DNA from: Phycisphaerae bacterium
Lineage (GTDB): Bacteria > Planctomycetota > Phycisphaerae > Tepidisphaerales > Tepidisphaeraceae
DNA length: 33,963 nt
NCBI GenBank assembly: GCA_014379105.1
Contig: JACMML010000352.1
Coordinates: 1-33,963 of the forward strand
Reading direction: 5' to 3'
A program made the position numbers and the translations under genes. This document shows, one piece after another, positions 33,700 through 33,963 of the stretch (the first letter of the stretch is position 1; every line of letters begins with the position of its first letter). The notes beneath the pieces were generated by a model that did not search any database, was not told where the DNA came from, and saw only the letters and a list, made by a program, of their open reading frames with translations.

Positions 33700-33778
33700 G
33701 CGGGCGTCCCACGATTCATTCTCGGGACAAAGCATCCGGGGTTTGAACGCGGGCACCGTTCTGAAAAATCATCGGTTT

Positions 33779-33963
33779 TTAGCGATAAAACTCGATGATC
33801 AGATTCATGTTCACTTCAAACGGCACGTCGTCCGGCGTCGGGACGCCGGTGACTTTGCCGGTGAGCTGTGCGGGATTCCATTCCAGCCATGCCGGGACCG
33901 TGTGGCCGGCCATCTGTTCCATGTTGTCGGCCATGCCGGGACCGTGTGGCCGGCCATCTGTTC
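33779..33963 (-). CDS. rpsD: 30S ribosomal protein S4, C-terminal end (5' part outside window)
   Basis: Not in the ORF track because the start lies beyond the right edge. The reverse strand reads VPAWLEWNPAQLTGKVTGVP, then TPDDVPFEVNMNLIIEFYR and stop TAA (33779-33781), which is the conserved end of S4 (family ending V-N-x-x-L-I-V-E-F/Y-Y). S4 binds 16S rRNA early in small-subunit assembly. The last 34 bases at the window edge repeat those 44 bases inward. Because 44 is not a multiple of three, the outer copy is read in another frame, which is suspicious. The S4 call depends only on the inner part and is firm. Confidence 0.9.
   Translation of the reverse strand, partial: TDGRPHGPGMADNMEQMAGHTVPAWLEWNPAQLTGKVTGVPTPDDVPFEVNMNLIIEFYR
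33886..33963. repeat. 34-bp direct duplication at the window edge
   Basis: The 34 bases beginning GCCATGCCGGGACCGTGTGG occur exactly at 33886-33919 and again at 33930-33963, a period of 44. The second copy stops exactly at the last base of the window. It lies within the rpsD reading frame. Confidence 0.9.

Overview
The window looks like a fragment of a high-GC planctomycete chromosome, most likely class Phycisphaerae or a relative. The best single marker is the N-terminus of the first gene (DLLESRRLFAS), which resembles the LEPR-type leader of planctomycete surface proteins. Exported Tat proteins, lipoproteins and a surface-polysaccharide locus fit that reading. No rRNA, tRNA or CRISPR array was found. 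The taxonomic call is an inference from motifs, not from a database search.

Layout. (1) 1-3622, minus strand: a partial secreted PQQ-type sugar dehydrogenase with a discoidin-like tail, and a family 4 glycosyltransferase. (2) 3906-13385, plus strand: a compact exopolysaccharide locus. Its order is OPX export lipoprotein (Wza-like), Wzz/BY-kinase-like copolymerase with a degenerate Walker A, Wzx-like flippase, Wzy/WaaL-like polymerase or ligase, and three GT4 glycosyltransferases. Most junctions are overlapping or very short, so it is probably one operon. A secreted beta-helix protein (minus) and an acyltransferase-3 membrane protein follow and may modify the polymer. (3) 16004-19148: a two-TM protein of unknown function, a lipoprotein, a Tat-exported Mn-type superoxide dismutase and TrmB. 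(4) 19229-23219, minus strand: moeA, a lipoprotein and a tiny peptide gene (probable operon), then a divergent transketolase. (5) 23585-31580: a two-lobed retropepsin-like protease, a GH95 alpha-L-fucosidase, a Tat-Rieske protein, a membrane protein translationally coupled to a GH133 glycogen debranching enzyme, and a TIM-barrel sugar isomerase/epimerase. (6) 31660-33963: a Phd/VapC toxin-antitoxin pair, two bacterial PH-domain membrane proteins, a bidirectional terminator, and the 3' end of rpsD running off the window.

How the genes work together. The central locus can be read as a Wzx/Wzy pathway: glycosyltransferases build a lipid-linked repeat, the flippase moves it, the polymerase joins units, and the copolymerase plus OPX protein control length and export. 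No initiating phosphoglycosyltransferase and no tyrosine phosphatase is visible here, so these must be encoded elsewhere. The carbohydrate enzymes further along (GH95, debranching enzyme, transketolase, sugar isomerase, sugar dehydrogenase) fit a polysaccharide-degrading life style.

The most unusual items are: an imperfect palindromic GGGGATT repeat sitting in frame inside moeA; a long nested inverted-repeat element after the protease gene; two convergent gene pairs that share a palindromic CTAG as the stop codon of both genes; a BY-kinase-like protein without the Walker A lysine; a bilobal DTGA/DTGA protease; a possible structured RNA ahead of the polysaccharide operon; and a 34-bp duplication in rpsD exactly at the window end that may be an assembly artefact.
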